Assembly: GCF_007827815.1 (NCBI RefSeq)
Contig: NZ_VITH01000004.1
Span: 248,001 to 312,000, forward strand
Source: Azospirillum brasilense
GTDB taxonomy: Bacteria; Pseudomonadota; Alphaproteobacteria; Azospirillales; Azospirillaceae
Length of the DNA: 64,000 bases
Direction of reading: 5' to 3'
The notes below the pieces were generated by a model. It was not told the DNA's origin, searched no databases, and saw nothing but the letters and a program-made list of their open reading frames with translations. A program made the translations under genes and the position numbers. Shown piece after piece: positions 33,950-48,478 of the stretch; the first letter of the stretch is position 1; the number at the start of each line of letters is the position of its first letter.

Positions 33950-35518
33950 ATGACCGGCGAGCGGGAATTGGCGTTGCAGGCGAAGGCGTGGCCGTTCGAG
34001 GAGGCGCGCAAACTGGTCGCGCGCTTCGCGAAAGAGCCGCCGGCCAAAGGCTACGTCCTGTTCGAGACCGGCTACGGTCCGTCGGGCCTGCCGCACATCG
34101 GCACCTTCGGCGAGGTGGCGCGCACCACCATGGTCCGTCAGGCCTTCCAGCGGATGAGCGACATCCCGACGAAGCTGTTCTGCTTCTCCGACGACATGGA
34201 CGGGCTGCGCAAGGTCCCGGACAACATCCCGAACAAGGAGCTGGTCGCCGCAAATCTCGGCAAGCCGCTGACCCAGGTCCCCGACCCGTTCGGCACGCAC
34301 GACAGCTTCGGCGCGCACAACAACGCGCGGTTGCGCGCCTTCCTCGACAGCTTCGGCTTCGAGTACGAGTTCCAGTCCTCCACCGACTGGTACAAGTCGG
34401 GCCGCTTCGACGAGGCGCTGCTCGGCGTGCTGCGGCGCTACGACGAGATCATGGCCGTCATGCTGCCGACCCTGGGCGAGGAGCGCCAGCAGACCTACAG
34501 CCCGTTCCTGCCCGTCTCCCCCTCCACCGGGCGCGTGCTTCAGGTCCCGGTGCTGGAGCGCGACGTGGACGCCGGCACCATCGTCTTCCAGGACGAGGAC
34601 GGCAAGAAGGTCGAGGTTCCCGTCACCGGCGGCCATGTGAAGCTCCAGTGGAAGCCCGACTGGGGCATGCGCTGGTACGCGCTGGGCGTCGATTACGAGA
34701 TGTACGGCAAGGACCTGATCCCGTCGGCCGAGCTGGCCGGGAAGATCGTCAACATCCTCGGCGGCACCCCGCCGCAGGGCTTCAATTACGAGCTGTTCCT
34801 CGACGACAAGGGACAGAAGATCTCCAAGTCCAAGGGCAACGGCCTGACCATGGAGGAGTGGCTGGCCTACGCCCCGCCGGAAAGCCTCGCCCTCTACATG
34901 TTCCAGAAGCCGAAGTCGGCCAAGCGCCTGTATTTCGACGTGATCCCGCGGGCGGTGGACGAGTATCTGGCCTTCGTCGCCAAGCTGCCGGTGGAGGAGC
35001 CGGCCAAGGCGCTGGAGAACCCGGCCTGGCACATCCACAACGGCACGGCGCCGGCGGTGCGCTCGGACGTGTCCTTCAACCTGCTGCTGAACCTCGCCGG
35101 GGCGGCGAACGCCGAGACCAAGGACGTCATGTGGGGCTTCATCAGCCGCTACGCGCCCGAGGCGACGCCGGAGAACAGCCCCTTCCTGGACAAGCTGGTC
35201 GGCTACGCCGTCCGCTACTACCAGGATCAGGTCAAGCCGACGAAGCGCTTCCGCGCCCCCACCGACGCCGAGCGCGCCGCGCTGGAGGATCTGCTGACGC
35301 GTCTGGGCGGCATCCCCGCCGACGCGGCGGGCGACGTCATCCAGAACGAGGTCTTCGCCGTCGGCAAGGAGCACGGCTTCACCGAGCTGCGCGCGTGGTT
35401 CCAGGCGCTCTACGAGGTGCTGCTCGGCCAGACCACCGGCCCGCGCATGGGCTCCTTCATCCAGCTCTACGGCCTGGACGAGACCAAGGCGCTGATCCGC
35501 GAGAAGCTGGCCGCCTGA
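33950..35518 (+). CDS. lysK: Lysyl-tRNA synthetase, class I
   Basis: A 522-residue class I LysRS, the archaeal-type enzyme used by many alphaproteobacteria instead of class II LysS. The HIGH-like motif is [11 protein letters not shown] (about 43-53) and the KMSKS-like motif is KISKSKGNG (about 286-294). The [11 protein letters not shown] and [24 protein letters not shown] blocks are family signatures. It charges tRNA-Lys. It stands alone and ends in a strong GC terminator. The presence of a class I enzyme is a useful taxonomic marker for the organism. Confidence 0.96.
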   Translation: MTGERELALQAKAWPFEEARKLVARFAKEPPAKGYVLFETGYGPSGLPHIGTFGEVARTTMVRQAFQRMSDIPTKLFCFSDDMDGLRKVPDNIPNKELVAANLGKPLTQVPDPFGTHDSFGAHNNARLRAFLDSFGFEYEFQSSTDWYKSGRFDEALLGVLRRYDEIMAVMLPTLGEERQQTYSPFLPVSPSTGRVLQVPVLERDVDAGTIVFQDEDGKKVEVPVTGGHVKLQWKPDWGMRWYALGVDYEMYGKDLIPSAELAGKIVNILGGTPPQGFNYELFLDDKGQKISKSKGNGLTMEEWLAYAPPESLALYMFQKPKSAKRLYFDVIPRAVDEYLAFVAKLPVEEPAKALENPAWHIHNGTAPAVRSDVSFNLLLNLAGAANAETKDVMWGFISRYAPEATPENSPFLDKLVGYAVRYYQDQVKPTKRFRAPTDAERAALEDLLTRLGGIPADAAGDVIQNEVFAVGKEHGFTELRAWFQALYEVLLGQTTGPRMGSFIQLYGLDETKALIREKLAA

Positions 35519-35533
35519 GCGTCGTCTCCTTTC

Positions 35534-35573
35534 CCCTCCCCCGCGCCGCCGGACCGCCGCGGGGGAGGGTTTT
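35534..35573 (+). terminator. Rho-independent terminator of lysK
   Basis: A perfect 12-bp stem (CCCTCCCCCGCG, 35534-35545, with its complement at 35558-35569) is followed by TTTT. It starts 16 bases after the lysK stop. Confidence 0.85.
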
Positions 35574-35850
35574 CCCAGCGGACCGGAGCACCCCTCGACC
35601 ATTTCGCCGAACGCGCAAACCGCATCCAAGGAAGGCGGTGACCACGGGCGTGCTCGGATGGATCACGCCAGCATTCGGCGAGACATCGCGCGCCATCGTT
35701 CCGGTCACAAACAATATTCCCGGCCCGATCGTTTGTGTTTCCATCATCCGCTCGTCCGGCTCGAATGTGTGCAAACGGTCGAAATCCTGCTCACCCGCTG
35801 GGCAAACAACATTTTATTCCCGCATCGCCATGCGCACACCGCACCGCACC

Positions 35851-35871
35851 AATACCAACTTGGTATTACCA
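35851..35871. promoter_or_regulatory. Overlapping palindromes, GntR-like operator upstream of the sRNA
   Basis: AATACCAA-C-TTGGTATT (35851-35867) is a perfect 17-base palindrome. Overlapping it, TGGTATTACCA (35861-35871) is identical to the core of the site upstream of sdhC at 18785-18795. The position immediately upstream of the predicted sRNA promoter suggests regulation of that RNA by a GntR-type factor. Confidence 0.5.
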
Positions 35872-35895
35872 TCCGCCAAGGTCAGAGCCTATGAT
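35866..35895 (+). promoter_or_regulatory. Candidate promoter of the sRNA
   Basis: TTACCA (35866-35871) and TATGAT (35890-35895) are spaced by 18 bases. They would start transcription near 35902. The minus-35 hexamer lies inside the GntR-like palindrome. Confidence 0.45.
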
Positions 35896-35901
35896 CCGCC
35901 T

Positions 35902-35976
35902 CGTTACTGCTTTTGCAGTGCGTTTCCTCCCTAAACTCTTCAAGGCCGCGCCCCATCGGGGTTGCGGCCCTTTTTC
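35902..35976 (+). ncRNA. Candidate trans-acting small RNA, alpha-r8/MmgR-like
   Basis: About 75 nucleotides with classical sRNA architecture. A 5-prime hairpin (ACTGC-TTTT-GCAGT, 35906-35919) is followed by a single-stranded stretch containing TTTCCTCCCT (35923-35932). Then comes a strong terminator hairpin (GGCCGC, inner CCCC-ATC-GGGG, GCGGCC, 35944-35969) and a T-run. The unpaired UUUCCUCCCU decamer is, as I recall, the conserved signature of the alphaproteobacterial alpha-r8 family, whose Sinorhizobium member MmgR limits polyhydroxybutyrate storage. CCUCCC can pair with ribosome-binding sites. The short frame beginning at the ATG in the minus-10 region is probably not translated. Confidence 0.65.
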
Positions 35977-36144
35977 TTTTCAGCCCGCATTTTTCGCCGC
36001 TTTCACATCGCCGGCCGCTGGTGTGACTGGAGGCGTGACCGCTGGTACAGGGTACGGTTGCGCACGACGGGCGCCGATGAAGGGTTCAATGACAAGTTCG
36101 GCGCCATTAGCGACCCGTTAACCGCGCCGTCGTTGGATATCCGG

Positions 36145-37386
36145 ATGCAGCCACGTCAGCCCTCCCACGCCGATCAAGACGCCGACCAAGACGACGACCG
36201 CCCCGGCGCGGCCCGCCCGGCGCCGCGAACGGGCACCCCCAGGGACGAGGGGGTCGATCCCGAACTGCTCGGCTATCTGTTCGACGATTCTCCCCCCGCT
36301 CCTCCTGCGCCGGAACCGGCCCGCCGCCGCGTCGGCACGGCGCTTGTGGAATCGCGGCGGGCCGGCATGGCCGACGCCGGGGTGCGCGCGCTGCTGGCGC
36401 GCAAGCTGTGCCGGCTGCTGCCCGACCTGCCTCCGGACCGCCGGGACAAGGCCACAGCCGCCGCCCTGCGCACGCTGGAACGGCTGGCCCGCGATCACGC
36501 GACCCATGTGCGGACGGCGCTGGCCGGGGCGCTGAAGGACATCGCCTGCGCGCCTCCCGCCGTGGCGCGCACGCTGGCCCGCGACGTCGAGCGCTCGGTG
36601 GCGGAGCCGATCCTGCATTGCTGCGCCACCCTGACCGACGAGGACCTGCTGGAGGTCATCGCCGCCCACCCGGCGGGCTGGGCGCTGGCGGCCATCGCGC
36701 GGCGGCCGGCGGTCAGCGCGCCGCTGTCCTGCGCCATCGTCGACACGGGCGACGTGGAGGCCACGGGCGTCCTGCTGGACAACGACGGCGCGGTCATTCC
36801 GGACGACCGGCTGGAGGATCTGGTGGAGCGGTCGGGCGGCCATCCCGACTGGCAGGCCAAGCTGGCCGGCCGTTCCGCCCTGCCGCAGCGGCTGGCCCTG
36901 CGGCTTGCGGAGTTCGTCGACGACTCGGTGGCCGACCTGCTGCGCCGCCGCACCGACCTGGACGCGGCGACCGCGGCGGAGGTCGCCGCCGTGACCCGCC
37001 GCCGCGTCGCCTGGGCCGAAGGGCGCGATCCCGCCGAGTCGCCGGGGCGCCGCGCCGTGCGCCTGCACCGCCAGGGTGCCCTGGACGAGACGGCGCTGGG
37101 CGACGCCCTGTCCTGGGAGGAGATGGACTTCGTCCGCGCCGCCCTGGCCCTGCGCGCCGCCGTCCATCCGGGGATCGTGGACGACATCCTGCGCTCCAGC
37201 GACCCCCGCGCGGTCACCGCGCTGGTCTGGCGGGCGGGCTATTCGATGCGCTGCGCCATGCGGGTGCAGATCCGCGCCGCCGGCATCCCGCCGCGCGCCG
37301 TGCTGAACGCCCGGCAGGGCACCGATTACCCAATGCCCGCGGCGGACATGGCCCGTCACCTGGCGCTCTACGGCGTCCGCTCCTGA
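36145..37386 (+). CDS. DUF2336 domain protein
   Basis: A 413-residue, all-helical, Ala/Leu/Arg-rich protein. A disordered acidic N-terminus (about 1-45) is followed by HEAT-like repeats (LERLARDHATHVRTALAGALKD; ARDVERSVAEPILHCCATLTDEDLLEVI; GRSALPQRLALRLAEFVDDSVADLL). This matches the DUF2336 family found mainly in Rhizobiales and Rhodospirillales. The function is unknown; the repeat architecture suggests protein binding. The start is placed at ATG 36145 because the region before it has no coding bias and contains the sRNA terminator. Confidence 0.85.
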   Translation: MQPRQPSHADQDADQDDDRPGAARPAPRTGTPRDEGVDPELLGYLFDDSPPAPPAPEPARRRVGTALVESRRAGMADAGVRALLARKLCRLLPDLPPDRRDKATAAALRTLERLARDHATHVRTALAGALKDIACAPPAVARTLARDVERSVAEPILHCCATLTDEDLLEVIAAHPAGWALAAIARRPAVSAPLSCAIVDTGDVEATGVLLDNDGAVIPDDRLEDLVERSGGHPDWQAKLAGRSALPQRLALRLAEFVDDSVADLLRRRTDLDAATAAEVAAVTRRRVAWAEGRDPAESPGRRAVRLHRQGALDETALGDALSWEEMDFVRAALALRAAVHPGIVDDILRSSDPRAVTALVWRAGYSMRCAMRVQIRAAGIPPRAVLNARQGTDYPMPAADMARHLALYGVRS

Positions 37387-37415
37387 CGCCGCAGAGCGCT
37401 GTCCCGAAATGTCCC

Positions 37416-37913
37416 TTACTGGATTTCCAGGGGGCGGCGGGCCGGCGCCCGGCGCGCGTCGGGGGCCAGCGCCGGATCACTCTGGTAGAGCGGGCGCGAC
37501 GGGTCGGTGTCGATCAGCTGCGGCGGGGTGACGATCTCCTCGCCCGACCCGGAATCGAACTGGATCACCGCCATCTGGCGCACCGTCTCGCACAGGGCGC
37601 GCTTGCGCAGGGTTTCCGGGTCGCTCGGCCCGTCGAAGGCGACGAAGGGCACCACGATCCCGCTGCGCTCCCCCGGGGGAACGGAGGTGTACACATAGTT
37701 CGACACCGGCCGGCAATAGAGCACGTCGGTGGCCGACGGGGTGTCCGCCGCCATGCTCGCCGAAGCGGCCGCCGGCGTGGTGGCCGCCGCCGTGTTCAAC
37801 GGGGCCTTGGCCAGAGCGGCCTCGTAGTCTGCGACGGTTTGTCCCAAGGCCGCGCCGCCGCTTCCCAGCGCCAGGGTCGCGGTCAGGCAGAATGCCGGTG
37901 CAAAGCGAATCAT
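37416..37913 (-). CDS. Secreted or periplasmic protein of unknown function
   Basis: A 165-residue protein with a signal peptide (MIRFAPAFCLTATLALGSGG, cleavage near ALG). It has an Ala/Thr-rich linker, then a compact region with two cysteines (DVLYCRPVSNYVYTS; RKRALCETVRQMAVIQFDSG) that may form a disulfide. The C-terminus is basic and Pro/Ala-rich. The start follows a GGGGGGAAG ribosome site. It is convergent with the DUF2336 gene and divergent from mdh. No family recognised. Confidence 0.7.
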   Translation of the reverse strand: MIRFAPAFCLTATLALGSGGAALGQTVADYEAALAKAPLNTAAATTPAAASASMAADTPSATDVLYCRPVSNYVYTSVPPGERSGIVVPFVAFDGPSDPETLRKRALCETVRQMAVIQFDSGSGEEIVTPPQLIDTDPSRPLYQSDPALAPDARRAPARRPLEIQ

Positions 37914-38119
37914 GGTTCTTCCCCCCAAGCCGAACGGCCGTGAAAACCTATCCAAAGAATAGTGCGCCGCACCCGCAACGCCAAATTCCTGTTTGCCGTT
38001 CCGGCCATTCGCCGTAATCGATTGCACAGTTCCGTGTCCCGTGCTTGCGGTCACGCTTGCCCTCGGGCCGGAATCGCGCTAGGAACCGCCCTCGAAATCT
38101 CAGGGCGCTGGACCCCTAG

Positions 38120-39168
<1,049 letters not shown>

Positions 39169-39353
39169 TGCCTGCGCGGCGGCCTGCGGCCTGTCGCTCC
39201 GGGGCGGACGGTTGAACCGTCCGCTTCCGGTGGTACAGTAACCGCGGTTGTTCGCGCCAGCCGGCGTAAGGCTTCCTGAAGGACTGAGCTCCCCCGAAGA
39301 CTTTCGCCCTGGCGCGTCCGCCTGCAGGAAACGCCTGCCCGATCTTCGCCCAT

Positions 39354-39384
39354 CGTCAGCCGACCCGAAATCCGTCAGCCGACC
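39354..39384. repeat. Direct repeat in the sucC leader
   Basis: CGTCAGCCGACC occurs at 39354-39365 and 39373-39384, a 19-base period close to two helical turns. It ends 21 bases before the sucC ATG. A tandem regulator or RNA-binding site is possible. Confidence 0.5.
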
Positions 39385-39405
39385 ATAAAAACAGATGGAC
39401 GCCCG

Positions 39406-40602
<1,197 letters not shown>

Positions 40603-40603
40603 G

Positions 40604-41479
40604 ATGGCTGTTCTCGTCGATAAGAACACGAAGGTGATCTGCCAGGGCTTCACCGGAGCCCAGGGCACCTTCCATTCCGAGCAGGCGATCGCCTACGGCA
40701 CCAAGATGGTCGGCGGCGTCACCCCGGGCAAGGGCGGCACCAAGCACCTCGACCTGCCGGTCTTCGACACGGTGGCCGACGCGGTCGAGAAGACCGGCGC
40801 CAACGCCAGCGTCATCTACGTGCCGCCGCCGTTCGCCGCCGACGCCATCCTGGAGGCGATCGACGCCGAGATCCCGCTGGTGGTCTGCATCACCGAGGGC
40901 ATCCCGGTGCTCGACATGGTGCGCGTCAAGCGGGCGCTGGGCAACTCCAAGACCCGCCTGATCGGGCCGAACTGCCCGGGCATCATCACGCCCGACGAGT
41001 GCAAGATCGGCATCATGCCGGGCCACATCCACAAGCGCGGCAAGATCGGCATCGTCTCGCGCTCGGGCACGCTGACCTACGAGGCGGTGGCGCAGACCAC
41101 CGCGGCGGGTCTGGGCCAGACGACCTGCATCGGCATCGGCGGCGACCCGGTGAACGGGACGAACTTCGTGGACAGCCTGGAGCTGTTCCTGAAGGACCCG
41201 GAGACCGAGGGCATCATCATGATCGGCGAGATCGGCGGCGACGCCGAGGTCAAGGGCGCGGAGTTCATCCGCGACTCCGGGACCAAGAAGCCGGTCGTCG
41301 GCTTCATCGCCGGACGCACCGCGCCTCCGGGCCGCCGCATGGGCCACGCCGGTGCGGTGATCTCCGGCGGCAACGACACCGCGGACTTCAAGATCGAGTT
41401 CATGAAGTCCGTCGGCATCGCCGTCGCCGACAGCCCCGCGAGCCTGGGTTCCACCATGCTCAAGGTCTTCAAGGGCTGA
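40604..41479 (+). CDS. sucD: Succinyl-CoA synthetase alpha subunit
   Basis: A 291-residue subunit. The CoA-binding Rossmann-like domain has [16 protein letters not shown] near 18-33. [12 protein letters not shown] is present, and the phosphorylated histidine lies in [10 protein letters not shown] near 247. Length is normal. The gene starts at an ATG two bases after the sucC stop and is followed by a 149-base spacer with two stable hairpins before sucA. Confidence 0.97.
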   Translation: MAVLVDKNTKVICQGFTGAQGTFHSEQAIAYGTKMVGGVTPGKGGTKHLDLPVFDTVADAVEKTGANASVIYVPPPFAADAILEAIDAEIPLVVCITEGIPVLDMVRVKRALGNSKTRLIGPNCPGIITPDECKIGIMPGHIHKRGKIGIVSRSGTLTYEAVAQTTAAGLGQTTCIGIGGDPVNGTNFVDSLELFLKDPETEGIIMIGEIGGDAEVKGAEFIRDSGTKKPVVGFIAGRTAPPGRRMGHAGAVISGGNDTADFKIEFMKSVGIAVADSPASLGSTMLKVFKG

Positions 41480-41488
41480 TAAAGCGGC

Positions 41489-41564
41489 GGGCGGGACCCC
41501 ATATTCCCGCCCACTGCCGAAGGACCGGCGGCCCCGTGTCTCCTCCCGGAGATGCGGGGCCGCC
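41489..41564 (+). promoter_or_regulatory. Two stable hairpins in the sucD-sucA spacer
   Basis: The first stem is 8 bp (GGGCGGGA, 41489-41496, with TCCCGCCC at 41505-41512). The second is stronger: a 10-bp stem (GGCGGCCCCG, 41527-41536, with its complement at 41555-41564) and an inner 5-bp stem (TCTCC/GGAGA). Neither is followed by a T-run. They are therefore more likely RNA-stability or processing elements that separate sucCD and sucAB messages than full terminators. Confidence 0.55.
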
Positions 41565-41627
41565 CGGAGCCCCGCGACAAGCAAAAAAACTCTCTGAGGG
41601 AACCGGGCAAACGCCCGAGGCAAACAT

Positions 41628-44552
<2,925 letters not shown>

Positions 44553-44594
44553 CTCGACGCCCAGGCGTAGAACAAGAAAGTACGAGAGGAACTT

Positions 44595-45845
<1,251 letters not shown>

Positions 45846-45922
45846 GATTCCGACAAAGGGAATGCGGGAGGCGATGTCCTCCCGCAACCCGAGCGCCGGG
45901 GGCGAAAGCCACCGGAACCTAA

Positions 45923-45948
45923 AAAAAGGCGCCGCGAGGCGCCTTTTT
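45923..45948. terminator. Bidirectional terminator after sucB
   Basis: An 11-bp stem (AAAAAGGCGCC and its complement) closes a GCGA tetraloop, with five T at the end and A-run at the start. It terminates sucB and probably also the convergent histidine kinase gene. Confidence 0.88.
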
Positions 45949-45980
45949 CTTTGCCGACCGGATGCCCGCTTTCACAGGCC

Positions 45981-48230
45981 TCACACCAGCGCGGCGGCGA
46001 TCCTCGCGGCGGTGTCTTCCGGCTTCATCACCCGCTCGGCGGGCAGGCGCAAGATCATGACGGTCCCGGCGCCGAGCGTGCTGTCGCAGGTCAGCGAGCC
46101 GCCGTGCAACTCCATGAAGTTCTTGGAGATCGACAGCCCCAGCCCGGTGCCCTCGAACTGGCGGCTGGCGGAGTTGTCGGCCTGCCGGAAGGGCTGGAAC
46201 AGATGCTCCATGAACGCCTTCGGGATGCCGATCCCGGTGTCGGCCACCGACAGGGCCAGGGCACCGTCCTCCTCGACGCGGGCGGCCAGGGTGACGCTGC
46301 CGCCGTCGGGCGTGAACTTCACCGCGTTGGACAACAGGTTCAGCAGCACCTGCTTGAAGGCGCGGCGGTCGACCCAGATGGCGGGAAGGCCGCCGGTCAC
46401 ACCGTTGCGCAGGTCCACCCCGTTGTCGGCGGCGCGGTCGCGGACCATGGTCAGGCACTGGGCCACCGCCTCGCAGGGGTCGATCATCTCCTCGGACAGC
46501 TCATAGCGCCCAGCCTCGATCTTCGACATGTCGAGCACGGCGTTGACGATGTCCAGAAGATGCTTGCCGCTGTCATGGATGTCCTTGGCGCAGGACTTCT
46601 GGCGTTCGTTCAGCGCGCCGAAGAACTCGCTGTCGAGGATTTCCGAGAAGCCGATGATGGCGTTCAGCGGCGTGCGCAACTCGTGGCTCATGTTGGCCAG
46701 GAATTCGGACTTGGCGCGGTTGGCCATCTCCGCCTGGCTCTTGGAGGCGAGCAGCTCGGCCTCCTGCTGGCGGCGCTTGGTGACGTCGCGGATGACGCCG
46801 ACGAAGACGCGCCGCGCCGCGCCGCCCGCGTCGCTCGGCCCGCCCTCCCCCTCCGGCCCGCCGAGCCGCAGCGCGCTGACCGCCAAGTTAATCGGAAAGG
46901 TGCCGCCGTCCCGCCGCAGCGCCAGGACCTCGCGGTCGTTGCCGATGATGCGCGAGCCGGTGTTGGGGCGGTAATCGGCCATCGAGCGGTCGTGGCTGGC
47001 GCGGAAACCCTCCGGCACCAGGATGTTGACGCTCTGCCCCACCACCTCCGCCTCGGCGTAGCCGAACATGCGCTCCGCCGCGGGGTTGAAGGTCTCGATG
47101 GTGCCGTGGGAATCGATGGTGACCACCGCGTCCACCATGGATTCCAGGATGCCGCGGATGCGGCGCGAGGCGCGCTCCAGACGGTTCTGGTCCTCCTCCC
47201 GCCGGGATTGCTGCCGCTCCACATACCAAGTCAGCAGGGCGATCACCATGGACATGGACAGGCCCATGGCGATCCACACCGCGCTGTCGCGTTTCCATTC
47301 GCCCAGCGCCTCGGCCTTCGGCAGGGTGGCGGCGACGGTGAAGGGATAGTCGGCGACGCGGCGGACGCTGGCGATGCTGGGGCGCCCGTCGGTGGGCAAC
47401 ACGCTGTCCAGCGTCGCCGCATCCCGCGTGCGCAGCGCGGCGTCGACGTCCGGCCAGTCGGCCAGCGTGGCGAGGCGCTGCCGGCCCTCGTCCCAGGGGC
47501 GGTGGATCAGCACCGTGCCGTCGGCCAGCGCCAGGGTGACCGTGCCCTCCAGCCCCAGCCGCAGCCCCTCGAAGCCGGCTCCCAGCCGCAGCGGGTTGAT
47601 CATGGCGACCACCACCCCGGCGAAGCTCCCGTCCGGGTGGGACCAGCGGCGGCTCATCGGGATGACGTAGGTGCCGGGAAAAGCGATGCTGGCGATCGGC
47701 GCGCCGACGTGAAGCCCGCCGTCCGACGCGCCCTCGTCCCGGTGGACCGCGAAATAGGGCCGGTTGGTCAGGTCGAAGGCCGGCGGGCTGCTGTCGGCGG
47801 AGTGGTGCAGGACGCGGCCCTGCTCGTCCACCACGACCAGCCCGGAGACCGGGCCGATGGCGTCGCGCCGGTTGCGCAGAAGGGCGTTCACCGACGGCGC
47901 CGCCACGGTGCGGGCCTGCGGGTGGGTGTCGAGGACGGTGACCAGATCGGACAGCAGCAGGTCCACGCTGAACACCGTGCGGACGGCCTGCTCCTCCAGG
48001 ATGCGGGCAAGGTTGCGGGTCGAACGCTCGGCTCCCTGCACCGCCTCGCTGTGGCGCTGCCAGACGCCGTAGCCGATCATCGCGTTGACCACGACGATGA
48101 AGGCCACGCCGGACGCCCGCATCAGGAAGCGCACCGACCCCAGCACCTCGAACAGCCGCTCTCCCATTCCGGTGGGGCCCATTCCAGAGGGCGGCAGGTT
48201 CGCGTCGCGAACCGGTTTGCGGCTGGCCAT
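45981..48230 (-). CDS. Membrane-bound PAS sensor histidine kinase
   Basis: A 749-residue hybrid-free kinase. TM1 lies at about 33-53, then an extracytoplasmic dCACHE-like sensor domain (about 60-300), TM2 at about 315-335, PAS (about 355-490, SMVDAVVTIDSHGTIE and NPAAERMFGY), then HisKA with phospho-His in MSHELRTPLNAIIGF (about 517), and HATPase_c with LLNLLSNAVKFTP, DTGIGIP and GTGLGLSI. No receiver domain and no adjacent response regulator gene are present. The start used is ATG 48230; an in-frame start 34 codons upstream has less support. It is divergent from a globin-coupled cyclase. Confidence 0.87.
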   Translation of the reverse strand: MASRKPVRDANLPPSGMGPTGMGERLFEVLGSVRFLMRASGVAFIVVVNAMIGYGVWQRHSEAVQGAERSTRNLARILEEQAVRTVFSVDLLLSDLVTVLDTHPQARTVAAPSVNALLRNRRDAIGPVSGLVVVDEQGRVLHHSADSSPPAFDLTNRPYFAVHRDEGASDGGLHVGAPIASIAFPGTYVIPMSRRWSHPDGSFAGVVVAMINPLRLGAGFEGLRLGLEGTVTLALADGTVLIHRPWDEGRQRLATLADWPDVDAALRTRDAATLDSVLPTDGRPSIASVRRVADYPFTVAATLPKAEALGEWKRDSAVWIAMGLSMSMVIALLTWYVERQQSRREEDQNRLERASRRIRGILESMVDAVVTIDSHGTIETFNPAAERMFGYAEAEVVGQSVNILVPEGFRASHDRSMADYRPNTGSRIIGNDREVLALRRDGGTFPINLAVSALRLGGPEGEGGPSDAGGAARRVFVGVIRDVTKRRQQEAELLASKSQAEMANRAKSEFLANMSHELRTPLNAIIGFSEILDSEFFGALNERQKSCAKDIHDSGKHLLDIVNAVLDMSKIEAGRYELSEEMIDPCEAVAQCLTMVRDRAADNGVDLRNGVTGGLPAIWVDRRAFKQVLLNLLSNAVKFTPDGGSVTLAARVEEDGALALSVADTGIGIPKAFMEHLFQPFRQADNSASRQFEGTGLGLSISKNFMELHGGSLTCDSTLGAGTVMILRLPAERVMKPEDTAARIAAALV

Positions 48231-48478
48231 GGCTGTGAACAACTCTCCGCACGCCGTCCAAACGGGGCCTCTGGTGGACCGCCCGCGTGGCATTGCCCAA
48301 CGCAAGACGGTACCGTCCCCGGCCACCGTCAATCTCGCGCGAAAACCATAATGGAAGTTTAACCTTAATGCATCAATGAAGCCGATTGTCCGGATGCGCG
48401 ATTGCCGCTTTGCCTGACGCTCTCCGGGCGTTAAGACTTCGGGGGAATCGGCGACGGTTGCGCAAAGGAACGGGGACG

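Noticed and set aside
35891..36121. Short plus-strand frame beginning in the sRNA minus-10 region
   Set aside because: It would be interrupted by the strong intrinsic terminator, and its start codon is part of the promoter hexamer.
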